DNA of 64,000 bases from Holothuria scabra (taxonomy: Eukaryota > Echinodermata > Holothuroidea > Aspidochirotida > Holothuriidae). Below are positions 60,628-64,000 of the stretch, piece after piece. The position numbers and the translations under genes are program-made. Below the pieces are notes generated by a model, which worked only from the letters and a program-made list of their open reading frames with translations, did no database searches and was not told the origin of the DNA. The stretch covers positions 12,153,450 to 12,217,449 of the forward strand of contig CM074187.1 in the NCBI GenBank assembly GCA_037179385.1. Direction: 5' to 3'. Numbering within the stretch: position 1 is the first letter of the stretch; each line of letters starts with the position of its first letter.

Positions 60628-60934
60628 TTAAAGGGCCAATCCTCTCACCCCAGACTACAATTCTTGTAGGGGTTAACAAAAATTCGTAATTGGCCCAGCT
60701 CTTTGGATGACAGTTAATTCAAACAATGCAAGGTACCAAAGCTTATATTACACATAATGAATTGCGCTGTGAGAGTTTTGATTATGCACGTTGAGCTTTT
60801 TCATATCACCCTGAAGAAATAAACTGAGGTTGTGTCTGGATGAGGATGAATTACAGACTATTATTGTGAGAGGGGCTTAAGAAAAAAGGTTAGGAAAATT
60901 GGTACCGTTTGGGGTGAGAGAACTGGACCTTTAA
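60628..60934 (-). mobile_element. TTAA-flanked MITE, family M1, copy D
   Basis: TTAAAGGGCCAATCCTCTCA at the left and GAGAACTGGACCTTTAA at the right. The best-preserved inverted ends of the family, about 28 bp, include CTCACCCCA(G/A)AC. Intact TTAA is present on both sides. The interior is collinear with copy C. Confidence 0.88.
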
Positions 60935-63900
60935 TTATTTACGTGGCTCGTGGGTTTGTTCCCTATAAGACTCAAAAATGTTTTAAAGTGGACTTGAGTA
61001 TGCTGGATGACTTTACCAAATACTCATTGTGAAATGAGCTAAAGCTGTTCACAAAAGTCTTCCATACTTATTAAAAAGTGTTTTAAGAAATATCGACGCC
61101 CTTCAAAAGTAACTTATCGTAAATAACCGTCCTATTATATCTCTTGTTGGAAAACAATAGCGCAACCATTTTTAAAGGAAGTTTATGTGTTTCTCTTAAC
61201 CACGTTTCGCGCCTCGTCAGATCGACTGATCGTTAATATATATTGAATTTTAGTTTTTAACTACGGTCTTCGTCCTTGGCAGTTCTCGATTAGTCTCGTC
61301 CCTAGCGTTATAAAACTGATATTTGAGTCAAACAGTGACCTTCTTATTCAAGTATATGATTCCACCTTCTTAAAATTTCATTCTTAGTCCCAAGATAGTA
61401 GCTATATCCTATTAAATCTCAAACCCTGACTTAATGACCATATACCTTTACTCAACTTGATTCCGCTCTATTCTTGCTGCTTGAATACTGCTGACAAAAT
61501 AACAAAACATGCTTCATCAAAATGATTCCAATTTACGTCCCTCCAGTTAGATGAATATTTTTTGTCTTACATTTTATTGAGACTGCCGTCAGAGGGACTT
61601 TTCAGTTCCTTCAACAACAAATTAGCAATATACGCAATCGCAAAGTACTATACATTTGTGACACACCTACACAAATTCGTGCATTATTTCGTCTTTAGTT
61701 TCGATCGGCTTGGAAAAATTTATTACGCAAGTGTGTCATAAAAGGATAAGCCATCACCATCTGGATATGAAGGAACACTCTCGTGACTTTCAAGGGCTCT
61801 TCAATTTCGTCTGCTTGACAACAACGACCACTTAACAGGCACATCATTTCAAGAAACTGGTTACTATCTGCAGAATTACTTCGTTATTAATAACCTGCAT
61901 GACACGTAGAGATGTTAAGCAGGAGTACATGAGGCATATTTGACGTCAAATAAAAGTTGACTTCTTCAAGGGCACAGAAAGATGTAAAAATAAATTGACG
62001 GACAAATCTTGAAAAGTTCTTTCACACGCAAGGTACAGTTTTTTCGGATGCTGTGGAGTATGGGCGGGGTAGAGGAAAAAGTATTGCACTAAAATCATTT
62101 ACTTTAGGTATTATTAATTCATATAGATCACCGCAGATGCCTTAAACAATTGGGATAGCATTGGTTTTGGGACCCTCGCGGTTCCTTACCAATTGGTTAG
62201 TTAGTTAGTCAGTCAGTTAGCCTGTCAGTCAATCTGTCAGGCAGCCAGCCAATCGGTCCGTCAGTCAGTATATGGCTCAGTTTTTAACAAATTGGCCGGT
62301 TTAAATTATGTTGAACCGACCAGGGCCTCTCTCCAGTTATGCCTCACAAGGACCCTGTGGCTATATGTATAACATGCCTATGGTGCACATACTACCAGGG
62401 AAAATATACTGCAAATATTACTAATCGGTGCTATTTTATTCGTTGCATTTTACCAACGTTAAGCACATTAATAAGCGTGAATTGATATGCAAATTTGTGA
62501 TATAGAGAGTGTAAATAACTATATATGGATGCAATCCGGTGTTTTTACAGTGAACTTCATTTCTAGGACAATATTGTACATACTGGAAGTATACTTTAGA
62601 AGTTCAAAGTGTGATCTATAGAACGACATGAGAACCACTTACCAAACTACACACTATCTGATCAGTTATTAACAAATAATCAGATAATCCCGCTTGTGCG
62701 ATGTGTCCGTAGAATCCAAACTAACACCCCACAACACCCCTCATTATTATTTGTGTACATATCCAACGAGAACGGTAAAAGTTAATGAAATATTTTAGAA
62801 TGGATCTTCCCAATATTACGGTAGCCATAAAGTGACATGTGAGATGTTTAATAATCCGTTCCCGATTGATTCGACATCACTACAATTGGGAGCATTTTGC
62901 CGAGTTGACCACTAACAGTAAGCCACATCACCGCATAAGTTAAGTAAACTGTAGTGATGTCGAGAAAGGTTTAATAGAACGGCTTCAGATTGAAGCAAGT
63001 GCCACCTGGAATGATCATTAATTCCACCATGTTTTTTCGATTCCATGACATAGCTATAAACAGAAAAATTCAGGTAGATGGGTATCTTCGGGTGGGTTGG
63101 AGAAATATAGCGGGGTATCTGCCAAGAGTAAGGGTGCTGAAAAATCCAAAATTTAAGGGAAGGGGAAAGTAAAATGGCTATCATTTTTCATCTAGAAACT
63201 CGAGAGTTGCAAACTACCCCTCAAAATACTTGCAAAGAAATTGTCTTTTAATTGATATACAGATTTTGAGAATCACGTGACTTTTGAGGTCATTAAAAGT
63301 AAAAAAAGTACGAAATTTGACCTTTGACCTAAGTCTTGACTATGCTATTTTAAAATGTAATTGCGTACAGTAAATCGATTCATTTGTCCAAGTTTGGCCT
63401 GAAATGATTATATTACATGTCTTCAGACAATTTACAGTATAAAGGAAGCCAGTGGGTTAGCCCCCCAATCGGATACGCGCGTAAGTCTACTAAACACCAG
63501 ACGCCTCTACTGCGTGCTCATTGTTCCCCCTCCAAACATGACGTCAGTGTGACGTCAATGCATAAGGTTTACTGTGTAAACGATCATCCCCTGGCAACAT
63601 TACCCCGCCCTCTCACCTTTTGTCATAGATGCTTTATTTTCCTTAATGCAAGAAATGTGTTTTTGTGGTTGACCTTCACACTAAGTCAAGCTACCTTGCT
63701 CCCAGGATCTTATAGCCTACATCCTTCAACTTCTCGTCCTGACAATGTACCCCTCTGCAAAAAGTCTAAAAATGTGGGCTTCTCATGATATTTTCAAATT
63801 TCTTGACCAAGGCTACCACCATTGAGATTTTTAGCTAAATGGTCTTAAAAATGGTTCATAATTTCAACCCTGGTCACTCTAAGAACGATACTGCACAGAG

Positions 63901-64000
63901 CAAATTAATACAGTAGAGTTGACACTGAGATTGATCACATTGCCTCTCCTACTGTACAGTCTGTATTTCAACTCAACATTTACCGTAAATCAAGCTTTAA
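60935..64000. other. Non-coding stretch with a degenerate GTCA/GTTA microsatellite
   Basis: 62196-62270 is an imperfect array of GTTA, GTCA and GTCT units, an older relative of the 6-kb and 9.7-kb arrays. The frame at 63417-63788 (123 codons) and the overlapping pair at 62912-63184 are unrecognised. I see no gene or RNA fold I can support. Confidence 0.5.

Noticed and set aside
1..64000. Prokaryotic-type systems (CRISPR, operons, phage, toxin-antitoxin)
   Set aside because: No regularly spaced repeats with unique spacers, no gene-dense strand runs and no long ORFs. The tRNA SINE, hAT and LINE content is eukaryotic.

Overview
The window looks like AT-rich, non-coding DNA from an animal genome. 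I find no protein-coding gene with a recognisable host product. No open reading frame exceeds about 153 codons, and those present have no domain, codon bias or partner exon I can identify. There are also no operons, ribosome binding sites, rRNA or CRISPR features. What the sequence does hold is a dense, layered collection of transposable-element copies: tRNA- and snRNA-derived SINEs, CR1/L2-type and Penelope-like reverse transcriptase relics, hAT-type elements, several MITE families, and tandem or foldback repeats. This mixture suggests a metazoan, plausibly a marine invertebrate, but the species cannot be fixed from sequence alone.

Layout. At 2.9-3.2 kb there is a complete tRNA-Glu-headed SINE with a perfect 13-bp target-site duplication (TSD). 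A second SINE copy at 9.26-9.89 kb is split by a TTAA-flanked MITE, and its 3' tail has become an ACTG microsatellite. At 6.0 kb a near-perfect AGTC microsatellite of about 48 units has an edge resembling the same SINE tail. At 11.5-12.25 kb there are diverged tandem units with a period near 360 bp, capped by a MITE. At 13.9-15.3 kb lies a nested cluster: a U2-snRNA-headed SINE-like copy, a palindromic MITE inside a larger inverted repeat, and a large inverted array.

The stretch 17-33 kb is mostly unique sequence with scattered MITE families (17.4, 21.5, 24.4, 27.5, 30.5, 31.8 and 32.7 kb). At 33.2-34.3 kb there is a GC-rich segment and three or four diverged units of about 202 bp. Three copies of an older interspersed repeat (here called family X) lie at 34.9, 37.1 and 42.4 kb. 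The second was later hit by a TTAA MITE and the third by the U2-headed SINE, so the paralogues serve as empty sites and prove both insertions. A 271-bp foldback element sits at 41.2 kb.

Two hAT-like elements, 43.26-46.01 kb and 54.38-56.14 kb, have 8-bp TSDs and share an internal module. Retroelement relics are a Penelope-like reverse transcriptase fragment at 47.5 kb and a frameshifted CR1/L2-type LINE 3' end at 52.2-53.46 kb, which has lost motif-A aspartates. Two more TTAA MITEs lie at 58.9 and 60.6 kb.

The main point for follow-up is the apparent SINE family with a head derived from the 5' domain of U2 snRNA, seen twice, once as a clean insertion with a short TSD inside another repeat. 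The layered insertions also allow relative dating of several families from this one window.
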